From: Salsipaludibacter sp963812245
Lineage (GTDB): Bacteria > Actinomycetota > Nitriliruptoria > Nitriliruptorales > Nitriliruptoraceae
Assembly (NCBI GenBank): GCA_963812245.1
Contig: CAWEUK010000002.1
Span: forward strand, 2,108,001 to 2,172,000
Reading direction: 5' to 3'
DNA length: 64,000 nt
Shown here: one piece after another, positions 19,796 to 28,420 of the stretch
Layout: every line of letters begins with the position of its first letter
How positions within the stretch are numbered: the first letter of the stretch is position 1
Translations under genes and position numbers: made by a program
Notes under the pieces: model-generated
Databases searched by the model: none
What the model was told of the DNA's origin: nothing
The model's input: only the letters and a program-made list of their open reading frames with translations

Positions 19796-19826
19796 CCTCG
19801 CGCCCACGGTCGAATTGCGCCAGTGC

Positions 19827-19899
19827 GCTCCCGTCGTCCAGCGGTCTAGGATCCCACCCTTTCAAGGTGGTGACGCGGGTTCGAATCCCGTCGGGAGTA
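19827..19899 (+). tRNA. tRNA-Glu (anticodon UUC)
   Basis: 73-nt cloverleaf: acceptor GCTCCCG pairs with CGGGAGT (19892-19898, first pair G-U), anticodon stem CCACC/GGTGG with loop CTTTCAA and anticodon TTC at 19861-19863, T arm with GGTTCGAATCC, discriminator A. CCA is not encoded. Confidence 0.95.
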
Positions 19900-19950
19900 C
19901 CCACAAGCCTCGTCCCGTCAGCCAGCACGCACGCCATCCAAGGATGCCAC

Positions 19951-20430
19951 GTGGCAAAGAAGAAGGTCGAAATCCAGATCCCCGTCGAACGTCAGAAGGC
20001 CGCACAGGCCGCTGGCAACTTCGACCTGGCTGACCTGCCCGGACTGCTGGCGGAGCCCGATGCCGCCGTGCGCGTCGGCAAGACCGCCAAGCAGGACAAG
20101 GCCCTGCTGTCGGGCGTGCGCACGCTCAACTCCCTGACCAAGATCACGAGTGGGCAGGTGCTGGCCAACTACGGCCGCAGCGAGTCGCGCTGGGCCCAGA
20201 CCTACCAGCGTCGCCGTGCCGGCCATGCCGAGATCCACGAACTGCTGTCCTACGCCCGCCAGATCATCGGCATCACGCCGGATGGCGAGCTCGGGATCTT
20301 CCTGATGGGCCATGCCGGCCAGGGCGCCTGCATTCCGCTGTGGGTGCCCCAGGAGGAGATCAACCTGACGGTGCAGCCCAACGACATCATCATGCGTTTC
20401 GAGAAGAACCCCCTGGAGTGGGAGCGCTGA
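19951..20430 (+). CDS. Conserved-looking protein of unknown function
   Basis: 159 residues, GTG start with AAGGA seven bases upstream. Begins MAKKKVEIQIPVERQKAAQA, has a Lys-rich middle (GKTAKQDKALLSGVRTLNSL), a segment RSESRWAQTYQRRRAGHAEI and a hydrophobic, ordered C-terminal part (IIGITPDGELGIFLMGHAGQ, WVPQEEINLTVQPNDIIMRF). No membrane helix, no signal peptide. It lies right after tRNA-Glu. I do not recognise the family. Mixed charge and clean codon use suggest a real, expressed gene. Confidence 0.7.
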   Translation: MAKKKVEIQIPVERQKAAQAAGNFDLADLPGLLAEPDAAVRVGKTAKQDKALLSGVRTLNSLTKITSGQVLANYGRSESRWAQTYQRRRAGHAEIHELLSYARQIIGITPDGELGIFLMGHAGQGACIPLWVPQEEINLTVQPNDIIMRFEKNPLEWER

Positions 20431-20580
20431 GCCCCACCCGGTGATGCCGACCGTCGCACCCACGGCTGCGTGGCTCGTGGCCGCTGGACGACGCGCACCG
20501 GGCCGTGCGCCAACGTGCTGGTTGGCACCGGACCGGACCTGGTCGCGGGGTTGTCACTGCGCATCGCTACGGTGCCAGCC

Positions 20581-21690
20581 ATGACCGAGATCACATCCGC
20601 GAGTCCCGCCGTGACCGCCACCCCCGCAGCCACCACCCCGTCCGCGGCGGTGGCGGACGTTGCGTCCGGGGCCGACGCGGGCGACGGGCAGGACCTCGAC
20701 GGGGGCGAATTCGAACCGACCACCCCGCCGCTGGTCGGCGATGACGGGCGTGTCCGCCTGTCGTTCAGCCGCATCGACTCCCTGCGCCAGTGCAGCCTCA
20801 AGTTCCGCTATCGCTACGTCGATCGCCTGCCGACGCGACCCGCGACCTATCTCTCGTTCGGCACGTCCGTCCACAGCGCCCTGGAGTTGTTCCACGAGCG
20901 CACCCTGTTCGGTCGCCCGGATCTCGACGACCTCCACCAGTTCCTCTACGACAACTGGGACTCGAGTGGCTACGCACAGGTGCCACGCGAACGCCAGGTG
21001 CAGGACTACAACCGCGCTCGTCACACCCTTGGTCGCTACTTCGAACGAGTCGTGGACACATGGCAACCCGCTGCCGACACCGAGAAGTGGTTCGAGTTGC
21101 CGGTGGGTGACACTGCGATGGTGGTGGGGTCCATCGACCGCATCGACGTCGACGCCAGCGGTGATCTCCACGTGGTCGACTACAAGACCGGCAAGTTGCG
21201 GGATCGGGACAAGGTCCGGGGGTCGCTGCAGCTGGCCATCTACGCGCTCGCAGTCCACCATCTGTACGGCCGGCTGCCTGCGACGGTGTGCCTGGACTAC
21301 GTGGTGGCCGACATCCCGGTGGTCGTGCCCGTGGCCGAGATGGACCTCGATGCCGCCCGGCACGCGATCCTCGAGGCGGCGGACCAGGTGCTGGCCAGCG
21401 ACTTCACACCCAATCCCACCAGGTTGTGCGACTGGTGCGACTACCGCGACGCCTGCCCGGCCTGGGAGGGAGACGGCCAGGCGGTGCTGGGCCCGGCCGT
21501 CGTCGAACGCGACCTGCTGCGGCGGCGCGTGCGCCGCGATCTCGCGAACCTGCGGGCACTGGAACAGGGTGTGCAGGATCTGGCGGCACAACTCACGGCG
21601 CGGGGTCTGGACCCGGTCCTGCCCGAATCCGACGATGGCGCGGACGACACCGGCCAGGGGGATCCCGACCCGGCGACGCTGGACATGTGA
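20581..21690 (+). CDS. RecB-family PD-(D/E)XK nuclease with likely Fe-S cluster
   Basis: PDDEXK_1/AddB-C-terminal-like exonuclease, about 369 residues. After a disordered, Ala/Asp-rich N-terminus: LSFSRIDSLRQCSLKFRYRY (Cys71), FGTSVHSALELFHER, catalytic core GSIDRIDVDASGDLHVVDYK (Asp186, Asp200, Lys202) and QLAIYALAVHHLYG. Three cysteines at 283, 286 and 292 (CDWCDYRDAC) plus Cys71 match the four-Cys iron-sulfur arrangement of AddB and Cas4 nucleases. It is a stand-alone nuclease without helicase domain. The start is uncertain; the frame is open back to 20470. A DNA-repair role is inferred only. Confidence 0.88.
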   Translation: MTEITSASPAVTATPAATTPSAAVADVASGADAGDGQDLDGGEFEPTTPPLVGDDGRVRLSFSRIDSLRQCSLKFRYRYVDRLPTRPATYLSFGTSVHSALELFHERTLFGRPDLDDLHQFLYDNWDSSGYAQVPRERQVQDYNRARHTLGRYFERVVDTWQPAADTEKWFELPVGDTAMVVGSIDRIDVDASGDLHVVDYKTGKLRDRDKVRGSLQLAIYALAVHHLYGRLPATVCLDYVVADIPVVVPVAEMDLDAARHAILEAADQVLASDFTPNPTRLCDWCDYRDACPAWEGDGQAVLGPAVVERDLLRRRVRRDLANLRALEQGVQDLAAQLTARGLDPVLPESDDGADDTGQGDPDPATLDM

Positions 21691-21759
21691 GCGTCGACGC
21701 GCACCTCGGGTCACTGCGGATGTAGCCTTGGCCACCCACGCGACCGACAGGACCTCCAG

Positions 21760-22197
21760 ATGAGTGAGAAGGCCAACGACTCCATCGTCATGCATGCCAC
21801 CCCCGAGCAGATCATGGAGGTGATTCTCGACCTCGAGGCCTACCCGGTGTGGTCCTCGGAGATCAAGAAGGTCGAGGTGCTCAGCCGTGACGACGAGGGC
21901 CGGCCCATCGAGGCGCACTTCGACGCAGACGTCCGAATTGCCCAGATCGACTACACCCTGCGCTACGACCACGGCACCCCGGATGCGGTCACCTGGACCC
22001 TCAGCCAGGGTGACGTGCTCAACCAGATGGATGGCGCCTACGTGCTGCGTGCGCAGGGTGACGACACGCTGGTCGACTACACCCTCGAGGCCGACATCGC
22101 CATGCCGTTGCCGGGATTCATGAAGAAGCGGGCGACCAAGACCATCCTCGACACCGGCCTCAACGGCCTCAAGAAGCGGGTCGAGTCGCTGTACTGA
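21760..22197 (+). CDS. SRPBCC-family lipid-binding/polyketide-cyclase-like protein
   Basis: 145 residues of START/Bet-v1-like fold. Typical starts and blocks: IVMHATPEQIMEVILDLEAY, PVWSSEIKKVEVLSRDDEG, a run of antiparallel strands (AHFDADVRIAQIDYTLRYDH, DTLVDYTLEADIAMPLPGF) and the long C-terminal helix TILDTGLNGLKKRVESL. Common in actinobacteria near cell-envelope and lipid genes; the ligand is unknown. ATG preceded by AGGACCTCC. Confidence 0.85.
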   Translation: MSEKANDSIVMHATPEQIMEVILDLEAYPVWSSEIKKVEVLSRDDEGRPIEAHFDADVRIAQIDYTLRYDHGTPDAVTWTLSQGDVLNQMDGAYVLRAQGDDTLVDYTLEADIAMPLPGFMKKRATKTILDTGLNGLKKRVESLY

Positions 22198-22250
22198 GGT
22201 CGTGTGCCAAGGACTGACGGCCCACCCGTCTTGCGACCAGGAGTGATGCG

Positions 22251-22589
22251 ATGCGCCCCGACGTCGAAGCGGCCTACTTCGCCCTGCTGCGAGCGCGCGA
22301 GGACGAAGCCGACCTGCGGCGCTATGCCGAGCACCTGGCTGACGAGGCGCGCCGCCTGCGACGCTTCTCCAGCGAGACCAAGGCCGCAGCCGACGACGCC
22401 CCACAGCGCCTTCGACGCCGCATCAGCCACACCGACGACCCCCTCACCAAGGCAGTGGCGGCACGCTTGGAGGCAGTGGGCGACGAACTGTCACGCCTCG
22501 ACCAGCGCATCGAGGATGCCGCGGCCTACGTCGTGTCGTGCGAGGCGGAGCATGATCGGTTGCGCACGGGCGGGCAACAGGATGTCTGA
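22251..22589 (+). CDS. Small helical (coiled-coil) protein of unknown function
   Basis: 112 residues, highly charged and predicted all helical: AREDEADLRRYAEHLADEAR, RRFSSETKAAADDAPQRLRR, VAARLEAVGDELSRLDQRIE. Contains Cys in VVSCEAEHDRLRT. ATG with GGAG upstream. The stop overlaps the next gene start by one base (TGATG), so the pair is likely translated together. Confidence 0.65.
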   Translation: MRPDVEAAYFALLRAREDEADLRRYAEHLADEARRLRRFSSETKAAADDAPQRLRRRISHTDDPLTKAVAARLEAVGDELSRLDQRIEDAAAYVVSCEAEHDRLRTGGQQDV

Positions 22590-22864
22590 TGTATCGCGAT
22601 GACCCACTGGACGACGAGTTCGAGCTGCGGGAGGTCATCGGGGATCCACCCGTCGATGCCCTGGCCGACGACATGGATGCGCTGGTGACCGCGCTCGACG
22701 TCCTCGCGTTGCTGCAGGGCTGGGTCACGGATGCCCAGGCGGCGTCCTGGCTCACGAGCCCCGCTCGACGACTCGACGGCCGAACACCCATGGGCGCCCT
22801 GGCGGAGGGTGACCTCGACGAGGTGACCGAGGCCTGCCAGGCCTTCATCAGCGCCCAGGGCTGA
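22589..22864 (+). CDS. Small protein resembling the MbcA/ParS/Xre toxin-binding domain
   Basis: 91 residues, acidic. The stretch LLQGWVTDAQAASWLTSPAR, LDGRTPMGALAEGDLDEVTE resembles the W-L-x-S-P...L-D-G-R-T-P pattern of the DUF2384 domain found in antitoxins of the RES-Xre/MbcT-MbcA class. I see no RES-domain toxin nearby; the only partner is the overlapping coiled-coil gene upstream. Assignment rests on one motif, so it could be an unrelated helical protein. Confidence 0.55.
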   Translation: MYRDDPLDDEFELREVIGDPPVDALADDMDALVTALDVLALLQGWVTDAQAASWLTSPARRLDGRTPMGALAEGDLDEVTEACQAFISAQG

Positions 22865-23141
22865 TCCACTGACGAACCGGTGACCGTCGCGCCCGCCATG
22901 ACCCGGCACGCGCCAGTCTCCGCTACGATCGCACAGCCGTCGCGCCACGTCCGACAGCCGCACGGACGTCTGTCGCCACCGGGCCGTCGGGCGCGCACCG
23001 ACCCCGTGCCGCACCCGCCCCATCCGTGACAGCAGACGCCGGGTGCCGATCGATCGCAGTGCCACCTCGGCACTGCCCATCGCAACGAATGCGCGACGCA
23101 CACCCACACTTCCCCACACCACGCTGAACAAGGATTCCCGC

Positions 23142-23444
23142 ATGCCCAGTGGCCACGTCAAGGTCTACCACCCCGATCGCAAGTTCGGCTTCATCACTGC
23201 CGAGGACGGCAAGGAACTCTTCCTCAGCGCCGACGACCTGGGCGCCACCACGGTCAAGGCGGGCGATCGCATCGACTACGAGGTCGCCGAGGGCGACTCC
23301 GGTGCCAAGGCCGTCAACGTCGAGGTCGTCCACGCCGCATCCGACGACACGCCCGTGGGTCACACCATGGCCGCGCCACCGTCGTGGCACTCGCTGGAGG
23401 ACCGCGAGCGCGCACGTCGCCAGAACCGCCGGCGTCGCCGCTGA
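23142..23444 (+). CDS. Cold-shock-domain protein with Arg-rich tail
   Basis: 100 residues. The single cold-shock (OB) domain reads HVKVYHPDRKFGFITAEDGK, ELFLSADDLGATTVKAGDRI, with RNP-1-like KFGFIT and RNP-2-like ELFLS. It ends in a basic tail RARRQNRRRRR that could add RNA affinity. ATG preceded by AAGGA at seven bases. A strong hairpin lies 30 bp after the stop. The 277 bp upstream hold no gene I can see. Confidence 0.85.
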   Translation: MPSGHVKVYHPDRKFGFITAEDGKELFLSADDLGATTVKAGDRIDYEVAEGDSGAKAVNVEVVHAASDDTPVGHTMAAPPSWHSLEDRERARRQNRRRRR

Positions 23445-23473
23445 TCCTCGATGCACATCGCTTCCGCGCCAGC

Positions 23474-23499
23474 CGGGCACGACGACATCGTCGTGCCCG
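23474..23499 (+). terminator. 12-bp perfect hairpin after the cold-shock gene
   Basis: CGGGCACGACGA and TCGTCGTGCCCG flank a two-base CA loop. Position 30 bp after the cold-shock stop suggests a transcription terminator; no U-tract, as is common in high-GC actinobacteria. It falls inside the longest possible clpS frame, which argues for a later clpS start. Confidence 0.6.
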
Positions 23500-23504
23500 C
23501 TGTC

Positions 23505-23804
23505 GTGTGGCAGGCGTCAGCCTCGCCTGATGTCGACGAGCGCGTCGACACGGACACCGTGGTCGATCCTGCCCTCCCATGGGACGTGCTCGTGTGGGAC
23601 GATCCGATCAACCTGATGTCCTACGTGGTCTGGGTCTTCAAGCGCGTCTTCCAGTTCAGCGAGCCGGTGGCGCGCAAGCTGATGCTCGAGGTGCACGAAC
23701 AGGGCCGCGCCCTGGTGGCGTCGGAACCCCGTGAACAGGCGGAGATGTACCTGCAGCAACTGCATGGCTACGGCCTGCAGGCGACCATCCAGCGGGCCGG
23801 GTGA
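23505..23804 (+). CDS. clpS: ATP-dependent Clp protease adaptor ClpS
   Basis: Delivers proteins with destabilising N-terminal residues to the Clp protease. Core: LPWDVLVWDDPINLMSYVVW, VFKRVFQFSEPVARKLMLEV, HEQGRALVASEPREQAEMYL, QQLHGYGLQATIQRAG, including the D-D-x-x-N substrate pocket and the conserved M, V, H positions. Start uncertain: ATG 23451 lies before the hairpin at 23474-23499; GTG 23505 or 23559 are more likely. The stop overlaps the DUF2017 start (GTGA), the usual actinobacterial arrangement. Confidence 0.9.
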   Translation: MWQASASPDVDERVDTDTVVDPALPWDVLVWDDPINLMSYVVWVFKRVFQFSEPVARKLMLEVHEQGRALVASEPREQAEMYLQQLHGYGLQATIQRAG

Positions 23805-24518
23805 GTGCCATGGAGGTCGAGGTGCACGAACTGGTCCTGCCACCCGCACTCGTCGAGATCCTGGGGCGACTGATCGAGGACCTGCTGGCGCTGCACGATG
23901 ACCCGCCCGACAGTGCCGATCCGGTCTGGGACCGGCTCTACCCGGCGACCAGCGCGACCGCGGCCGACGATGCCGACATCCGCGAGTTGGTGCACCCGGA
24001 CCTCGCGTCGAGCAGGCGCGCACGCGCTGTCGGAGATCGCGGCCCACCTGCGGACGAGCACGCCGACTGCCGACGGTGCCAGCCTCCTGCTCGACGAAGA
24101 GCAGGCGGTGGCCTTCCTGGGCGCGGTCAACGATGTGCGATTGGCCCTGGCTGCCCGCGTGCAGCCCGACGTGTTCACCGACCCCGCCGCGGACTGGCCC
24201 CCCCGGGCACCCGCCCGACGGACCCGAGCCATGGTGGAACTCGTCGACCACCTCGCCTGGTTGCAGGAACAACTCCTCGCCAGTCTCGACCCGGAGACCC
24301 AGACGCACTACGACGAGGTCCGACCCGGCGAGGGTGCCGACGACGCTCGACGTGCTGGCGACGACCCCACCGACGACGGTGGTGCCGGCGACAACCCTGG
24401 CGCTGGCGGTGACCCCACCGACGACGCTGGTGCCGGCGGCAACCCTGGTGCCGGCGGCAACCCTGGTGCGGGCGGCAACCGCGGCGCTGGCCGTGACGCC
24501 ACGGACGAGCGAGGATGA
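23801..24518 (+). CDS. DUF2017 protein with repetitive Gly/Asp/Pro tail (one frameshift)
   Basis: Actinobacterial partner gene of clpS, function unknown. The N-terminal part has VHELVLPPALVEILGRLIED, LLALHDDPPDSADPVWDRLY; after a +1 frame change near 24017 it continues AHALSEIAAHLRTSTPTADG, LLLDEEQAVAFLGAVNDVRL and MVELVDHLAWLQEQLLASLD, the conserved helical core. The C-terminal tail (about 45 residues) is a tandem repeat of G-A-G-G-N-P/D-P-T-D-D units, unusual for the family. About 238 residues with one base removed. Overlaps clpS upstream and the quinone-reductase gene downstream (ATGA). Confidence 0.8.
24360..24505 (+). repeat. In-frame minisatellite encoding the DUF2017 tail
   Basis: Units such as GGTGCCGGCGGCAACCCT recur with changes (18-bp basic unit, with longer GACCCCACCGACGACG-containing versions) between about 24360 and 24505. 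All units are multiples of three, so the coding frame is kept. Confidence 0.75.
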
Positions 24519-25480
24519 CGACGATGGCGCAGCCAGCCCTGACCACGGTCGTGTTCGACGACGGCAAGGTGACCGTGGGGCAACGGCCCATGCCCGTGCC
24601 TGACGGCCACGACGTGGTGGTCGAGGTCAGCGGTGCCGGACTCAACGGCGCCGACATCCTGCAGCGCGCCGGGCGCTATCCGGCGCCCGGCGCCACGCCC
24701 GATGACCAGCCGGGCCTCGAGTTCGCCGGTCGCGTGGTGGCCCTGGGATCGGCCGTGACCCGCTGGACCGTGGGTGACGCCGTCATGGGCATCGTCCCCG
24801 GGGCCGGGCAGGCCAGTCACGTGGCGACGCACGAGGACCTGTGCCTGCCGGTGCCGACCGGGCTCGACCTGGCGGATGCCGGCGGCGTGCCCGAGGCCCT
24901 GGTCACTGCCCACGATGCCCTCGTCGACCAGGCCGGGCTCCGTGCCGGTGACCGCCTCCTGGTGACGGGTGCGGCGGGCGGGGTCGGGACCATGGCGGTG
25001 CAGTTGGCCCGAGGCATCGGGGCGACCGTGGTGGCGTCGGTGCGAGGACAGGAACGTCACGACGCGTTGCGGGCGCTGGGCGCGGACGAGGTCGTGACCC
25101 CCGAGCAGCAGGGCGACGCCGGCCCCTGGGACGTCGTCCTGGAACTGGTGGGCGCCCCCAGCCTGGCGACGGTGACGCCCGCCCTGGCCACCGGTGCCCG
25201 GATCGTCGTGATCGGTGTGGGTGCCGGTGCCCGAGTCCAACTGTCGCTGCTCGACCTGATGGGGGCGCGTGCGACGGTGCGCGGTTCGACCCTGCGGGCC
25301 CGACCACTGGCCGACCGCATCATCGCGTCCCGGCGCGCCGGCAGGCTGTTCGACCACCTGCACGAGCGGGGCGAGATCACGGTGCCGATCTCCTCGCGCC
25401 ACGCGCTGGAGGCTGCTGGCGCTGCCTACGCAGCCTTCGAGGCCTCCGGCACCGTGGGCAAGGTGCTGCTGACGCCATGA
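24515..25480 (+). CDS. NAD(P)H:quinone oxidoreductase / zinc-independent medium-chain dehydrogenase
   Basis: PIG3/QOR-like member of the medium-chain dehydrogenase superfamily, 321 residues. The GroES-like N-terminal domain has SGAGLNGADILQRAGRYPAP and PGLEFAGRVVALGSAVTRWT; the Rossmann domain has LLVTGAAGGVGTMAVQLARG. Catalytic zinc ligands are absent, as expected. The C-terminus ASGTVGKVLLTP matches the family ending. Start ATG overlaps the DUF2017 stop. Convergent with murJ; the two stops are only 25 bp apart. The substrate is not readable. Confidence 0.88.
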   Translation: MTTMAQPALTTVVFDDGKVTVGQRPMPVPDGHDVVVEVSGAGLNGADILQRAGRYPAPGATPDDQPGLEFAGRVVALGSAVTRWTVGDAVMGIVPGAGQASHVATHEDLCLPVPTGLDLADAGGVPEALVTAHDALVDQAGLRAGDRLLVTGAAGGVGTMAVQLARGIGATVVASVRGQERHDALRALGADEVVTPEQQGDAGPWDVVLELVGAPSLATVTPALATGARIVVIGVGAGARVQLSLLDLMGARATVRGSTLRARPLADRIIASRRAGRLFDHLHERGEITVPISSRHALEAAGAAYAAFEASGTVGKVLLTP

Positions 25481-25505
25481 CCCCGTGGCGCCGTCCGGTC
25501 GTGGC

Positions 25506-27545
25506 TCACGATCCGCCCTGGCGACGACGCAAGGTGTCGCGCCACAGCACCAGGATGCGCCCCGGTCGTCCCAGCCGACGTCCGAACGAATCCACCAGGA
25601 CGTCCACCTCCGGGACCCGCGTCACCAGCGCCGCCACGACGTAGGCCATGCCGGTGGCGGCGGTTGCGAGCACGCCCGCGACGAGCCCGGGCATGGGGGC
25701 CACCACCTGCCGAATGGCGATCCCCGTGGCCAGGCCCACCACCGCCGGGATGACCAGTCGGCCACGGGTGGAACCGGCTGCACGTGGCACCATCCCGGTT
25801 CGGGTCACCACGACCCTGCGCAGTGCCCGCCACTCGACCCAGGCACCCACGCCGGCGCCTGCCGCCAGTCCCACGGCCCCCAGGCGCAGCGGTCCCGCTC
25901 CCTCCGAGGAGCGAAGGGCGGCGGGAACGGGTCGCAAGGTCGGCAGCGAGCCGGGATCCAGCAGGGTGATCGAGCCGTCGACGATGCCGAACCGATCCAG
26001 CTGCAGCATCAGCAACGTGCCCACGACGATCGAGACGGTCACGCGCATGACCGAGATCCTGGCCGGCGACCTGGTGTCGCCCAGGCCGTAGAGCAGGGAC
26101 TGCAACAGGCGCGACGACGTCGTCGCCACCAGGCCGATCGAGAAGGTGCCAAGGACCAGCCACACCGCCTGGGCCACCTGGGCATCGAAGGCACCCGTGC
26201 CCCACAGCGCACCGACCAGGAGGTCGCCGACCGCCAGGTAGATGACGGTCGAACCGGCCACCCAGAACCCCACCCGGCCCAGGCCGTCGTCGATGCGGTG
26301 GGACAGCGACGTGACGTCGCCGGAATCCATGGAGGACAGGTCGGGCAGCTCGGCCGCGGCGATGCTCATGCCGAACAGCGAGACCGGCAACAGGTACAGC
26401 TGTTGGGAGTAGTAGAGCAACGACACGGCACCGGTCGCCAGCAGCGACGCCAGCAGGACGTCGACGTAGGTCGCCAGTTGGACGACGCCTCGACCTGCGA
26501 TCACCGGCCCGGCCGCACGCATCACCTGGCGTACGCCCGGGATCGATCGGGACAGGCTGGGGCGAAGGCCGGGTTCGAGGCGCATGACCGAGGGCACCTG
26601 GATCAGCAACTGGGCCAGACCTCCGACCAGCGTGCCGATCGCCAGTGCAACGGCCAGCTGCTGCAGCTGGGAGTCGGTGGCCCCGATCGGGGTCCAGCGA
26701 TCCGGCAGCAGGATCATGGCCCCGATGACCAACGCCGCGATCTGCACCAGGTTCCACACCACCGGTGCCACGTAGGACAGGAAGAAGCGGCGGTGGGAGT
26801 TGAGGACGCCCAGGCACCACGCCGACAGCACCAGCAACCCGATGCCCGGGCTGACGATCTGCATCAACTGCACGGTCAGGTCGCGTTTGGGCCCCTCGAA
26901 CCCGGGCGCGACGATGGTGGCCAGCGGCGCGGCGAACACGACCGCGAACAACGACACCGCGCCTGCGATGACGGCCAGCAGGCCGAGCACGGCCCCGGCG
27001 ACCTTGCTGGCCTCCTCGTGACGGTCCTGGTCGATCAGCCTGGTGTAGACCGGGATGAAGGACGCCGACAGCACGCCCTCGCCGAGCAGGTTCTGCATCA
27101 TGTTGGGGATGCGGAAGGCCACGTTGAAGGCATCGGCGATGCCGCTGGCCCCGAAGTAGTTGCCGAACACGCGTGTGCGCACCAGGCCGGACAGGCGCGA
27201 GACCAGGATGCCCGCGGCCACGAGGTTGGAGCCGCGACGATCCGACTGTGGACCAACCGTGCTGGAGGCCGCCGCCGTCAACCTCCCATCCGCTCCCGTC
27301 ACGAGGGGCGCTGACTCATCGTTCGCCGCCCCGGGGGGCGCAGCCCCATCACCCGCTGAGCCCGCACCCGCCGGCCCATCGGATGCCGCCCCATCGGCAG
27401 CCGCCCCATCGGCAACCGCCCCATCGGCAACCGCCCCATCGGCCGCCGCCCCATCGGATGCTGGCTCATGAGGTGCCGGATCGGCGCCTGCTGTGGCCTC
27501 GCCGGGGTCGCGCGGGGTGGACCCCGTGCCGTCCGCAGTGGTCAT
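25506..27545 (-). CDS. murJ: Lipid II flippase MurJ
   Basis: MOP-superfamily flippase for peptidoglycan precursors, 679 residues with about 14 membrane helices. Conserved segments: ILVSRLSGLVRTRVFGNYFG, IADAFNVAFRIPNMMQNLLG, EGVLSASFIPVYTRLIDQDR, and VASVVW-like later helices. Residues 1-85 are a non-conserved Ala/Asp/Gly-rich cytosolic extension built from D-G-A-V/A-A repeats. Start ATG overlaps the stop of the upstream exonuclease gene (ATGA). Unlike mycobacterial MviN it shows no C-terminal kinase-like extension. Confidence 0.92.
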   Translation of the reverse strand: MTTADGTGSTPRDPGEATAGADPAPHEPASDGAAADGAVADGAVADGAAADGAASDGPAGAGSAGDGAAPPGAANDESAPLVTGADGRLTAAASSTVGPQSDRRGSNLVAAGILVSRLSGLVRTRVFGNYFGASGIADAFNVAFRIPNMMQNLLGEGVLSASFIPVYTRLIDQDRHEEASKVAGAVLGLLAVIAGAVSLFAVVFAAPLATIVAPGFEGPKRDLTVQLMQIVSPGIGLLVLSAWCLGVLNSHRRFFLSYVAPVVWNLVQIAALVIGAMILLPDRWTPIGATDSQLQQLAVALAIGTLVGGLAQLLIQVPSVMRLEPGLRPSLSRSIPGVRQVMRAAGPVIAGRGVVQLATYVDVLLASLLATGAVSLLYYSQQLYLLPVSLFGMSIAAAELPDLSSMDSGDVTSLSHRIDDGLGRVGFWVAGSTVIYLAVGDLLVGALWGTGAFDAQVAQAVWLVLGTFSIGLVATTSSRLLQSLLYGLGDTRSPARISVMRVTVSIVVGTLLMLQLDRFGIVDGSITLLDPGSLPTLRPVPAALRSSEGAGPLRLGAVGLAAGAGVGAWVEWRALRRVVVTRTGMVPRAAGSTRGRLVIPAVVGLATGIAIRQVVAPMPGLVAGVLATAATGMAYVVAALVTRVPEVDVLVDSFGRRLGRPGRILVLWRDTLRRRQGGS
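27392..27466 (-). repeat. 15-bp tandem repeat inside the murJ 5' end
   Basis: About five copies of a 15-bp unit (plus strand GCCCCATCGGCAACC and variants) encoding five-residue D-G-A-x-A units. The multiple of three keeps the frame; copy number could vary without harming the flippase core. Confidence 0.8.
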
Positions 27546-28420
27546 GACGCGTCGTCGCCGCCCCCGGGCAACGAGTCGCGCACGTCCCAGTCGAGGTCGT
27601 TGAAGAAGTCCACGGCCGTGGCTGGCACGCCCCGGTGGCGAAGGTCGTCCAGCTCGCAGGCAAGGTCCACGTCCAGGTCCAGTCGTGCCAGTCGTCGATA
27701 CAACATCGCGTCGCTGCGGTGTTCGGCCAGGGTCGAGGCCAGGCGCGCTGCCCCCCGCACCGAGACCTCCCAGTCATCGACGTCGTCGGGCACCGACTCG
27801 AGGTCGCCGTAGTGCGACAACACCGCCGCCGTGGACTTGGCGCCCCAGCCGGGCAGTCCCGGAATGCCGTCGGCGGTGTCGCCAACCAGGGCGAGGTAGT
27901 CCGGCACGGACACCGGCGGCACTCCCAACCGTTCCACGACGCCGTCGTGGTCGAATTCGCGTCGGCGCATGCGATCCACCTGGACCACGCGCTGGCCGGA
28001 CACGACCTGGCCCAGGTCCTTGTCCGGTGTCATGATCCGCACCTGGTCCACCTCGTCGGCCCAGCGGACGGCACCGGTGGCCAGGGCATCGTCGGCCTCG
28101 TAGGTGTCCATGGACCAGACCGTGATCCCCAGCGCCGTGACCGCCTCCTCGACCAGGTCGAACTGGGCCAGGAGTTCCGCCTCGATGCCGCTGCCGTCCT
28201 TGTAGGCCGGGAAGACCTCGTTGCGCCATGACTCGATCGGGTTGTCGAAGGCGATGGCCAGGTGTGTGACCGCCTCGTCGGGGTCGGCCAGCAGCGCCAA
28301 CATCGAGCGCGCCACGCCGACCGTGGCCTTGACGTCACGACCCTGGGCGGTCCGCGACGGACCGGGACTGAAGTGGGCACGGAACAATTCGAACGTGCCG
28401 TCAACGAGGTGCAGTCGCAC
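27542..28420 (-). CDS. 5'-3' exonuclease (FEN-1/PIN-like, Pol I N-terminal-domain homologue)
   Basis: Structure-specific nuclease of the T5-exonuclease/Pol I N-terminal type, about 292 residues. Acid residues of the metal site in LHLVDGTFELFRAHF, AIAFDNPIESWRNEVFPAYK, DTYEADDALATGA and MTPDKDLGQVV; helix-hairpin-helix region PDYLALVGDTADGIPGLPGW then GAKSTAAVLSHYGDLE. The longer frame to 28561 is unlikely: GTG at 28420 has AAAGGGG seven bases upstream and the homologous region begins there. Overlaps murJ by four bases. A role in repair or Okazaki-fragment processing is inferred. Confidence 0.87.
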   Translation of the reverse strand: MRLHLVDGTFELFRAHFSPGPSRTAQGRDVKATVGVARSMLALLADPDEAVTHLAIAFDNPIESWRNEVFPAYKDGSGIEAELLAQFDLVEEAVTALGITVWSMDTYEADDALATGAVRWADEVDQVRIMTPDKDLGQVVSGQRVVQVDRMRRREFDHDGVVERLGVPPVSVPDYLALVGDTADGIPGLPGWGAKSTAAVLSHYGDLESVPDDVDDWEVSVRGAARLASTLAEHRSDAMLYRRLARLDLDVDLACELDDLRHRGVPATAVDFFNDLDWDVRDSLPGGGDDAS

